Source: Streptomyces sp. SLBN-118 (GTDB taxonomy: Bacteria; Actinomycetota; Actinomycetes; Streptomycetales; Streptomycetaceae). From it: DNA of 64,000 nt. The position numbers were made by a program, and so were the translations under genes. Below, in pieces: positions 8,063 to 16,400 of this stretch. Numbering within the stretch: position 1 is the stretch's first letter; each line of letters opens with the position of its first letter. The DNA lies in the NCBI RefSeq assembly GCF_006715635.1, contig NZ_VFNP01000002.1, positions 2,604,001 to 2,668,000 on the forward strand. Direction: 5' to 3'. The notes under the pieces were generated by a model. It was not told the origin of the DNA. It worked only from the letters and a program-made list of their open reading frames with translations, and ran no database searches.

Positions 8063-9346
8063 TCAGCCGCCGATGACGACCCGGCGTACGCCTTCCCAGC
8101 GCGCCGGGTCGGTGGTGCGCCGCCCGTCGACCAGGACGCGGACGTCCGGCAGGTCGGACGCGGCCAGCTCACGGTACTCGGCGTGGTCGGCCTGCAGGAT
8201 CGCGGCGGTGACGGTCTGGCCCTCGTGCGGGGTCAGACCGTGCGCGGTGAGCTCGTCGGCCGTGTACATCGGGTCCGACACGAAGGGCACCGCACCGCGC
8301 GCCTTGAGCGCCTCGACGGTCGGGAAGACGCCGGAGAAGGCCGTCTCCTTCACACCGCCGCGGTAGGCGGCGCCGAGCACCAGCACACCCACACCGTCCA
8401 GGTCGCCGTAGGCGGCGGCCAGCAGGTCGACGGCGTACTCCGGCATGGCGGCGTTCGCCTCGCGCGCCGAGCGCACGACGGTGGCCTCCGGGTCGTTCCA
8501 CAGATACATCCGCGGGTAGATCGGGATGCAGTGGCCGCCGACGGCGATGCCGGGCTGGTGGATGTGGCTGTAGGGCTGCGAGTTGCAGGCCTCGATGACC
8601 TTCTTGACGTCGATGTCGTTCTTGTCGGCGAAACGGGCGAACTGGTTCGCCAGGCCGATGTTGACGTCGCGGTAGGTGGTCTCGGCGAGCTTCGCCAGCT
8701 CGGAGGCCTCGGCGGTGCCGAGGTCCCAGACGCCGTTCGGCTGCGCCAGGTCCGCACGCTCGTCGAAGTCGAGCACCTGCTCGTAGAACTCCACACCGTG
8801 CTTCGTGGAGGCCTCGTCGATACCGCCGACGAGCTTCGGGTAGCGGCGCAGGTCGGCGAAGACCCGGCCGGTGAGCACCCGCTCCGGCGAGAAGACCAGG
8901 TGGAAGTCCTTGCCCGCGGTGAGACCCGATCCCTGCTCCAGCATCGGGGCCCAGCGGGTGCGGGTGGTGCCGACCGGCAGGGTGGTCTCGTACGAGACGA
9001 GGGTGCCGGGCCTCAGACCAGCGGCGATCGCCTTGGTTGCGGAGTCCATCCAGCCGAAGTCCGGCACGCCCTCGGCGTCCACGAACAGCGGGACGACGAC
9101 CACGACGGCGTCGGACTCGGCGACGGCCGAGGCGGTGTCGGTGGTCGCGGACAGCAGCCCGGCGCCGACGGTCTCCTTGAGAAGACGGTCGAGGTCGTGT
9201 TCGCCCGGGAAGGGCTCGGTGCCGGCGTTGACCAGCTCGACGACCTTCTCGTTGACGTCGGCGCCGATGACCTTGTGGCCCTTGGCGGCGAACTGGACGG
9301 CGAGCGGCAGGCCGATCTTGCCCAGCGCGACTACACAGATATTCAT
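8063..9346 (-). CDS. Nucleotide-sugar 6-dehydrogenase (WbpA/WecC type)
   Basis: This 427-residue enzyme oxidises C6 of a UDP-N-acetylhexosamine twice, with NAD, to give the uronic acid. The N-terminal Rossmann motif is VALGKIGLPLA (about 7-17), the middle has RDVNIGLANQ, and the catalytic cysteine lies in VGGHCIPIYP near residue 273. The ATG at 9346 overlaps the stop of the upstream glycosyltransferase (ATGA), which supports this start over longer frames. Family members act on UDP-GlcNAc (WbpA) or UDP-ManNAc (WecC). With a 3-dehydrogenase, aminotransferase and acetyltransferase close by, the UDP-GlcNAc form is more likely. Confidence 0.88.
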   Translation of the reverse strand: MNICVVALGKIGLPLAVQFAAKGHKVIGADVNEKVVELVNAGTEPFPGEHDLDRLLKETVGAGLLSATTDTASAVAESDAVVVVVPLFVDAEGVPDFGWMDSATKAIAAGLRPGTLVSYETTLPVGTTRTRWAPMLEQGSGLTAGKDFHLVFSPERVLTGRVFADLRRYPKLVGGIDEASTKHGVEFYEQVLDFDERADLAQPNGVWDLGTAEASELAKLAETTYRDVNIGLANQFARFADKNDIDVKKVIEACNSQPYSHIHQPGIAVGGHCIPIYPRMYLWNDPEATVVRSAREANAAMPEYAVDLLAAAYGDLDGVGVLVLGAAYRGGVKETAFSGVFPTVEALKARGAVPFVSDPMYTADELTAHGLTPHEGQTVTAAILQADHAEYRELAASDLPDVRVLVDGRRTTDPARWEGVRRVVIGG

Positions 9347-10992
9347 CGGGTCAGTTTCCTCTTCACACGGGACAGCAGGGCGCGCAGGCGCGGGACACGG
9401 GACAGCAGGGAGCGCAGGCGCGTGGCCCAGCCGATTCTGGGCTCCCACAGGGGGGCAGTGGTGATGACCAGCCGTCCCTTGGGGTTCGCGTTGGCGGAGA
9501 CGCGGTAAGGGATGGTCTCCCGCCACCGCCGTGCGAGCGGCAGCGGCAGCCCGCAGGTCTTCACCGGGATCTCGTACATCGAGCCTGCCACGTCCAGGTG
9601 GACGCGGACGCCGAGCTTGGCCCGCTGCGGCTCGACCGGGATCCGGGCCCGGAGCAGGGTGCCGCTTCCGTCGGGCATGGGCTCGCGGCTGAACTCGCCC
9701 ACAGGCGCGGGCAGTTTGTGCCCGTCCAGCAGTTTGCGGCCGCCCGCCTTGTCCGAGCTCTTGGGCATGGCGCCGTTCACCAGACGGATGACGGCAGAGT
9801 CGGTGTCCCCCACCACACCGGCCCGTACGGCAACAGCGAGCGTCAGCTGATCTCCGGTCTGCTCCCATTCGGCAGAGACCAGGCCGGTGGCATCGGCCAG
9901 CACCGCGGGAAGGGACGCGGCGTCCGCCTCGAAGAGGCGGTCGGGCAGGTCCAGCCCAGCGGTGCGGAACCCCGGGTAGCGGACGAAAGCGCGGCCGTCC
10001 TCGACCAGGACCGGCGCCCCGGCCTCGTCGGTGATGGCCTGCACAAGCTCCTCGACCGCGCCCCGCTGGGCCAGCCCGATCCGCACCCGCCGCTTGACGT
10101 CCATGGAGTCACGCAGCGCGTCCGTGAAGTACTCGTCCGCGAGACGGGCGATACCGGCGCACACCTCGACGCGGGTCTGGGCGTCCAGCGACGGGAAGTC
10201 CTCCTGGACGAGCTTCGCGAGCTCCCAGGTGAAGTGCCGCTTGAGGAGGTGGTCCCGCTGAGGGCCCGCCTCGACGAGCCCGGCCGCGTGCTTCATGATC
10301 TCGGCCGTGCAGCGCAGCCGCGACAGATGATCGGCACGGTAGGTGATGTTGCTGGAGTCCCCGCGCCTCACGGCGTAGTAGCACGTGTAGTCCGCCATCA
10401 CCGAGATCTTCCGGGCCCGGACACACGCCTCGATCGTGAAGGGCATGTCACTGCCGACCGGGAGGTCCTCGGGAAAGCGCAGCTTGTACTTGTCCACCAG
10501 CTCACGGCGGAACAGCTTGGTGTTGGCCAGCGTGAACGGCAGCTCCGAGTCGTACAGACTGATGTCCGGGTCGCTCTTCCTGAAGAGCGCCTGGTGGACA
10601 TAGCGGCCGTTCGTGCCGACCATTTTGCCGATCACGACGTCGGAGTCGTGCTTGTCGGCGTACGCCACCATCCGCGCCAGCGCCTCTTTGCCGAGGTGGT
10701 CGTCGGCGCCGATGAAGTAGACGTAACGTCCGGTGGCCACGTCCAGCGCCCTGTTGCTGGGCGCGGCCGGACCACCGGAGTTCGCCTGGTGGATCACCGT
10801 GACGGTGTCCGGGTACTTCTTCGCGAACCGGTCGAGCTCCGCTCCGCTCTCGTCCGTGGAACCGTCGTCGACGGCCACGATCTCGAGCCTGTCCCGGCCA
10901 ATGCTCTGCCCGACAAGGGAGTTAAGGCATTCCGTCAGATACGGCATCGTGTTGTACACGGCGACGACGACGGTGACATCAGGACTGGTCAA
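9343..10992 (-). CDS. GT2 family glycosyltransferase with C-terminal extension
   Basis: This protein has 549 residues. The GT-A domain covers roughly 1-230: VTVVVAVYNTMPYLTECLNS, VDDGSTDESG, ANSGGPAAPSNRALDVATG and the metal-binding FIGADDHL. The rest (about 320-549) is beta-rich and resembles the accessory region of Gram-positive teichoic-acid glycosyltransferases such as TarS; this likeness is from memory and weak. No membrane segment is seen. The only workable start is TTG at 10992, ten bases after the preceding stop. AGGAG lies just two bases before it, which is unusually close, so the start is less certain than the gene. Confidence 0.8.
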   Translation of the reverse strand: MTSPDVTVVVAVYNTMPYLTECLNSLVGQSIGRDRLEIVAVDDGSTDESGAELDRFAKKYPDTVTVIHQANSGGPAAPSNRALDVATGRYVYFIGADDHLGKEALARMVAYADKHDSDVVIGKMVGTNGRYVHQALFRKSDPDISLYDSELPFTLANTKLFRRELVDKYKLRFPEDLPVGSDMPFTIEACVRARKISVMADYTCYYAVRRGDSSNITYRADHLSRLRCTAEIMKHAAGLVEAGPQRDHLLKRHFTWELAKLVQEDFPSLDAQTRVEVCAGIARLADEYFTDALRDSMDVKRRVRIGLAQRGAVEELVQAITDEAGAPVLVEDGRAFVRYPGFRTAGLDLPDRLFEADAASLPAVLADATGLVSAEWEQTGDQLTLAVAVRAGVVGDTDSAVIRLVNGAMPKSSDKAGGRKLLDGHKLPAPVGEFSREPMPDGSGTLLRARIPVEPQRAKLGVRVHLDVAGSMYEIPVKTCGLPLPLARRWRETIPYRVSANANPKGRLVITTAPLWEPRIGWATRLRSLLSRVPRLRALLSRVKRKLTR

Positions 10993-11003
10993 GGCTCCTC
11001 GCC

Positions 11004-12020
11004 CTACTGGGCCGCGGGGTACGCGGAGAGATCGACGGTGATGCCCGTGGCGGCGGACTCCAGAACGGCTGCTGCGACCTCGACCGTACGAAGACCCTGG
11101 CGCAGCGTGCAAATGTCGTGCGACTTCCCGAGGACGGCGTCACGGAAGAGTTCGTGCTCGACCAGCAGCGGCTCGCGCTTCGGGATGGCGTAACGGATCA
11201 TGTCGCCCTCGGCGACACCGCGGAAGGCCTGCAGCGCCTCCCACTCGGTGGCCTGGGCGGCGTTGGAGTAGAAGGTCAGGTCGGCGGTGAGGGTGTCCGC
11301 GATGAAGCAGCCCTTCTCGCCGGTGACCGAGGTGAAGCGCTCCTTGAGCGGGCTCAGCCAGTTGACCAGGTGGTTGACCATGGTGCCGTCGGAGAGCTGA
11401 CCGACCGCGGAGACCATGTCCTCGTGCGGACGGCCCGACTTGGAGACCGTACGCGCGGAGATCGAGGTGTACGTCTGACCGGTCACCCAGCCCGTGAGGT
11501 CGATGTCGTGGGTGGCGAGGTCCTTGACCACGCCGACATCGGCGATGCGGTGCGGGAAGGGGCCCTGGCGGCGGGTGACGACCTGGTAGACGTCGCCGAG
11601 CTCGCCGGCCTCCAGGCGCTGGCGCAGGGAGCGCAGCGCCGGGTTGCAGCGCTCGATGTGGCCGACGCCGGCGACCAGGCCGCGCGACTCGAAGGCATCG
11701 ACGAGGCGGCGGGCGCCCTCGACGGTGTCCGCGACGGGTTTCTCGACGAGCGCGCCGACTCCGGCCTCGGCGAGTTTGAGGCCGACCTCCTCGTGCAGGG
11801 CGGTCGGGCACGCCACCACTGCGTAGTCGATGCCGAGCGCGATGAGCTCCTCGACGGTCGACAGCACCGGGGCGCCCTGGCCCCAGCCGTTCTTGTCACC
11901 CATCGGGTCGACGACGGCGACGAGTTCGACGCCCTCCAGGCCGGCGAGTACGCGGGCGTGGTGGCGGCCCATCGAGCCGATGCCGATCAGGCCGGCCCTC
12001 AGTCCCTGGGCGGTGGTCAC
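11004..12020 (-). CDS. Gfo/Idh/MocA oxidoreductase (WbpB/WlbA-like sugar 3-dehydrogenase)
   Basis: This 338-residue protein starts with the NAD-binding IGIGSMGRHHARVL. It has the family VEKPVADT turn around residue 92 and the catalytic-region DLATHDIDL near 170. That last motif is typical of WlbA/WbpB, which oxidise C3 of UDP-N-acetylglucosaminuronate. The GTG start overlaps the stop of the upstream aminotransferase (GTGA). In the WbpB-WbpE pair the two enzymes are functionally coupled, because the 3-keto product is unstable and is taken up by the aminotransferase. The tight coupling here fits that. Scyllo-inositol or other sugar dehydrogenase activity cannot be excluded from sequence. Confidence 0.85.
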   Translation of the reverse strand: MTTAQGLRAGLIGIGSMGRHHARVLAGLEGVELVAVVDPMGDKNGWGQGAPVLSTVEELIALGIDYAVVACPTALHEEVGLKLAEAGVGALVEKPVADTVEGARRLVDAFESRGLVAGVGHIERCNPALRSLRQRLEAGELGDVYQVVTRRQGPFPHRIADVGVVKDLATHDIDLTGWVTGQTYTSISARTVSKSGRPHEDMVSAVGQLSDGTMVNHLVNWLSPLKERFTSVTGEKGCFIADTLTADLTFYSNAAQATEWEALQAFRGVAEGDMIRYAIPKREPLLVEHELFRDAVLGKSHDICTLRQGLRTVEVAAAVLESAATGITVDLSAYPAAQ

Positions 12021-13135
12021 AGGTTCTCTCCAAGCTCGTTCACGGCGGTGACGATCCGCTCGAGGTCCTCCGCGGACAGCGAAGGGTGCACCGGCAGGGA
12101 GACGACCTCGGCCGCCGCACGCTCGGTCTCGGGCAGGTCCCAGTTACGGCCGGCCTTCTGGTCCGGCTCCCAGTACGGCTTCAGCCGGTGGATCGGGGTC
12201 GGGTAGTAGACGGCGTTGCCGACGCCCGCCTCGGTGAGCTTCGCCATGGCGGCGTCGCGGTCTCCGGCGACCCGGATCGTGTACTGGTGGTAGATGTGAC
12301 GCGCGCCCTCGGCGACGGTGGGCGTCTGCACGTTCGGCGCGGTGATGTGCTCGGTGAGGTACGCGGCGTTGGCGATGCGCCGCTCGGTCCAGCCGCCCAG
12401 CTTCGACAGCTGTACGCGGCCGACGGCGGCCGCGACATCGGTCATCCGCATGTTGGCGCCGACGATCTCGTTGGCGTACCGCTGCTCCATGCCCTGGTTG
12501 CGCAGGAGGCGCAGGGTTCGGGCGGTCTCGGCGTCGGCAGTGGAGATCATGCCGCCCTCGAGGGAGTGCATGTTCTTGGTCGGGTAGAAGCTGAAGGTGC
12601 CACCCGAGCCGAACGCGCCGACGGGGGTGCCGTTCAGCGCGGCGGCGTGTGCCTGGCAGGCGTCTTCGACGACGGCCAGTTTGTGCTTGGCGGCGATGGG
12701 CATGAGCTTGTCCATCGCGGCGGGGTGGCCGTACAGGTGGACCGGCATGATCGCGGCGGTGCGCGGGGTGATCGCGGCCTCGACGGCGGCGGGGTCCAGG
12801 CCGAAGCTGCCCGGCTCGATGTCTGCGAAGACGACATCGGCGCCGACAAGGCGGACGGCGTTCGCCGAGGCGGCGAACGAGAACGAAGGCACGATTACTT
12901 CGTCACCCGGGCCGATGCCCAAGGCCAGCAGAAGGAGGTGCAGTGCGGAGGTACCCGAGTTGACGGCCACGCAGTGGCGCCCCTCGACGAGCTCCGAGAA
13001 GCCCTCCTCGAACGCGGCGACTTCGGGGCCCTGTACGACCCTGCCGCTGCGCAGTACGCGTACTGCGGCCTCGATCTCTTCCTCACCGATGACCGGGCGT
13101 GCAGCGGGGATGGGCTGCTGGTTGCTGCTCGTCAT
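12017..13135 (-). CDS. DegT/DnrJ/EryC1/StrS sugar aminotransferase (WbpE/WlbC-like)
   Basis: This 372-residue, PLP-dependent enzyme belongs to the sugar aminotransferases. Visible motifs are NSGTSALHLLLLALGIGPGD, the PLP lysine in FSFYPTKNMHSLEGG near residue 186, and HIYHQYTIRV in the C-terminal part. It is expected to transfer an amino group from glutamate to the 3-keto sugar made by the next gene. The ATG at 13135 is chosen because AAGGAGG lies about seven bases upstream. It is the first gene of the - strand glycan operon, reading through 3-dehydrogenase, GT2 and 6-dehydrogenase. Confidence 0.9.
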   Translation of the reverse strand: MTSSNQQPIPAARPVIGEEEIEAAVRVLRSGRVVQGPEVAAFEEGFSELVEGRHCVAVNSGTSALHLLLLALGIGPGDEVIVPSFSFAASANAVRLVGADVVFADIEPGSFGLDPAAVEAAITPRTAAIMPVHLYGHPAAMDKLMPIAAKHKLAVVEDACQAHAAALNGTPVGAFGSGGTFSFYPTKNMHSLEGGMISTADAETARTLRLLRNQGMEQRYANEIVGANMRMTDVAAAVGRVQLSKLGGWTERRIANAAYLTEHITAPNVQTPTVAEGARHIYHQYTIRVAGDRDAAMAKLTEAGVGNAVYYPTPIHRLKPYWEPDQKAGRNWDLPETERAAAEVVSLPVHPSLSAEDLERIVTAVNELGENL

Positions 13136-13467
13136 GGACGTCCTCCTTGAACACCGCAAGAGCTCTATGTGGCAGAGGTCAGGGGCGGAGCGGACGTCTC
13201 ACGAGGCCGCGCATACCCCTCCGGCGCAAAGCCAACGCCCTACCGAGGATCTGGGACCGGTCTTGTCCCGAACCGGGCCGGTCACCCACCGTAGTGTCCG
13301 GAACGGGGCCCTCACCCGGCAGCGACCGCCGTCACATTATCAGGGATTTCCTAGTCAATTTCGGGGCTGTTAACGCAGCCCTGCATCGATTCGGCGACAA
13401 AAACCGTGTCCCACCCCGCAGTCTGCGAGATGGGACACGGTGCGTTCACTGAAGGCTCATCAACTGT
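13136..13467. other. Intergenic: glycan operon promoter and rne terminator
   Basis: This 332-bp non-coding stretch holds the upstream region of the - strand aminotransferase operon (about 13136-13390) and the terminator of rne at its right end. No further gene is visible, and no convincing -35/-10 pair could be picked by eye. Confidence 0.5.
13399..13441 (-). terminator. Intrinsic terminator of rne with T run
   Basis: ACCGTGTCCCA (13403-13413) pairs with TGGGACACGGT (13431-13441). In the direction of rne the hairpin ends in TTTTT (complement of 13399-13403). A U run is uncommon for Streptomyces terminators, so this one is a textbook intrinsic site. Confidence 0.85.
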
Positions 13468-16400
13468 TCAGCTCTCAGTGGTCGCCGTCACTGTGGGCAG
13501 CGACTGCTGCTCGGCCGCCGCGGTGGACTTCTTCGCACCGGCCTTCTTCGCAGTCGTCTTCTTCGCCGCGGTCTTCTTGGCCGCCGTCTTCTTGGTGGCG
13601 GCCTTCTTCGCGGTCGCCTTCTTGGCGGTCTTGCGTGCGGCCTTCTTGGCAGGAGCGCCGTCGGCCCCGGCCTCCGGCTCCGCCTGGGGCTCGGCCGTCG
13701 CGGGAACCACGACGATCGCGGCCTCCTCGGCGCCCGACGGCGAACCGGCGGGAGCGGTGACCTTGCGGGTCACCCGGCGGCGCGCACGCGGCGGTGCCGA
13801 GACGGGAGCCTCATCGGAGACGGCGGCCTCCGGCTCGGCAACCGGCGCCTCGGCCTTGGGAGCCTCAGCCTTGGCCTCGATGACCACCTCCGCGTCGACC
13901 GGAGTCGTCTCGGCCGCCTTCGGGGCACCGGCCGGAGCCGTCGCCTTACGGGTGGCCCGGCGGCGAGTGCGGCCCGCCGGAGCGGCCTCGGGAGCGGGCG
14001 CCTCATCGGAGACGGCGGCCTCCGGCTCGGCAACCGGCGCCTCGGCCTTGGGAGCCTCAGCCTTGGCCTCGATGACGACCTCGGCCTCGGCCGCGGGGGC
14101 CGCGGCCTTCGGCGCACCGGCCGGAGCGGTGACCTTGCGGGTCGCCCGGCGGCGGCCACGGCCGCGCGTGGCGGCGGCCTCGGCCTCGGCGGCGCTGCTG
14201 TACAGCTCCTCGTCCGGCACGAACTCAGGCTCCGCCAGCGCCACCGGGGCAGCCACCTCGGCGGCAACCTCCGCCTCGGTCTCTGCCTCGGCTGCCTCGG
14301 TCTCTGCCGCGACCTCGGCTGCTGCCTCCTGCTCCTGGACCTGCTCCGCGCCGCCGCGGCCGCGCTTCTTGGAGCGCTTGCCGCCACCGCCACCGGGGGC
14401 GGTCGGCTGCTCCATGTGCACGATCACGCCACGGCCGTTGCAGTGGACGCAGGTCTCGGAGAAGGACTCCAGCAGACCCTGGCCCACCCGCTTACGGGTC
14501 ATCTGGATCAGGCCCAGCGAGGTGACCTCGGCCACCTGGTGCTTCGTACGGTCACGGCCCAGGCATTCGAGCAGACGGCGCATGACCAGGTCGCGGTTGG
14601 ACTCCAGGACCATGTCGATGAAGTCGACGACGACGATGCCGCCCAGGTCGCGCAGCCGCAGCTGGCGCACGATCTCCTCGGCCGCCTCCAGGTTGTTCCT
14701 GGTGACGGTCTCCTCGAGATTGCCGCCCTGACCGGTGAACTTGCCGGTGTTGACGTCGATCACGACCATGGCTTCGGTCTTGTCGATCACCAGCGAACCG
14801 CCGCTCGGCAGCCAGACCTTGCGGTCCAGCGCCTTCATCAGCTGCTCGTCGATCCGGTAGGTCGCGAAGACGTCGACCTCGGACGTCCACTTGGACAGCC
14901 GGTCGGTCAGGTCCGGGGCTACATGGTTGACGTACCCGTGAATGGTCTGCCAGGCCTCGTCGCCGCTGACGATGACCTTTGTGAAGTCCTCGTTGAAGAT
15001 GTCGCGGACAACCCGGACGGTCATGTCCGGCTCACCGTAGAGAAGGGTCGGGGCGTTGGAGCTGCCGCCCTTGGCCTTCTTCTGGATGTCTTCCCACTGC
15101 CCCTGCAGACGCTCGACGTCGCGGCGCAGCTCGTCCTCGCTCGCGCCCTCGGCGGCGGTACGGACAATGACGCCCGCGTCCTCGGGGACGATCTTCTTGA
15201 GGATGGTCTTCAGACGGGCGCGCTCGGTGTCGGGCAGCTTGCGGCTGATACCGGTCATCGAGCCCTCGGGCACATAGACCAGGTAGCGGCCGGGCAGCGA
15301 GACCTGGCTGGTCAGGCGGGCGCCCTTGTGGCCGATCGGGTCCTTGGTCACCTGGACGAGGACCGACTGGCCGGACTTGAGAGCGGCCTCGATCCGGCGC
15401 GGACCGTTGGCCATGCCCAGCGCCTCGAAGTTGACCTCACCCGCGTACAGAACGGCGTTGCGTCCCTTGCCGATGTCGACGAACGCGGCCTCCATGGACG
15501 GCAGTACGTTCTGCACCTTGCCCAGGTAGACATTGCCGACGTAGGAGGTCGCCTGCTCCTTGTTGACGTAGTGCTCGACGAGCACGTTGTCCTCGAGGAC
15601 GCCGATCTGGGTGCGCTCACCGCTCTGGCGGACGACCATCACACGCTCGACGGCCTCGCGGCGGGCGAGGAACTCGGCCTCGGTGATGATCGGCACACGA
15701 CGGCGGCCCTGCTCGCGGCCCTCGCGGCGCCGCTGCTTCTTCGCCTCCAGACGCGTCGAGCCCTTGATCGACTGAACCTCGTCGGACGGCTCGTCGCTCT
15801 TGGCGCGGGCGGGGCGCGGCTCGCGGACCTTGACGACCGTACGCTCCGGGTCGCCGGAAACGGTCTCCTCGCCCTCGGCGGGCTCACCGCTGCGACGGCG
15901 ACGGCGACGGCGGCGACGGCTGCTGGAGGTTCCGGCGGCCGAGGGAGTCTCGTTCTCGCCCTGTTCCTCCTCGGCCTCTTCGTCGTACTGGGCCTCTTCG
16001 GCGGCGGGCTCCTCGGAAGGCTCCTCCGAGGTCTCGTCGGTGTCGGCGGGCTCACCGCGGCGACGGCGACGGCCGCCACGGCGGCGACGACGCGAGGGGC
16101 GCTCGTCGAACTCGTCCGACTCCTCGCCCTCGGTCTCCGCCTCGGTCTCCGCCTCGGTCTCCGGCTCGGCCTGCTGCGCGGGGGCTTCGGCCGGCTCGGC
16201 GGCCTCACCACGGCGGCGACGGCGGCGACGGCCCGCGGGCTCGGGGGCGGCGGTCTCGGCCACCGGCTCCGCGACGTCCTCGTCCTCTTCCGGCTCCGTG
16301 TCCACGGCAGCGGCGGCGGCCGCGGCGGCCGTCTCCGGCGTCTGGAACATGGGCTCTGTGAAGACGGGGGCCTGGAACACGGCCACGGCGGGCCGGCCGG

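Noticed and set aside
15871..16250. Short tandem repeats resembling a CRISPR or minisatellite
   Set aside because: They are in-frame Arg and Glu codon runs (CGRCGG-type) within the RNase E arm, not a separate array.
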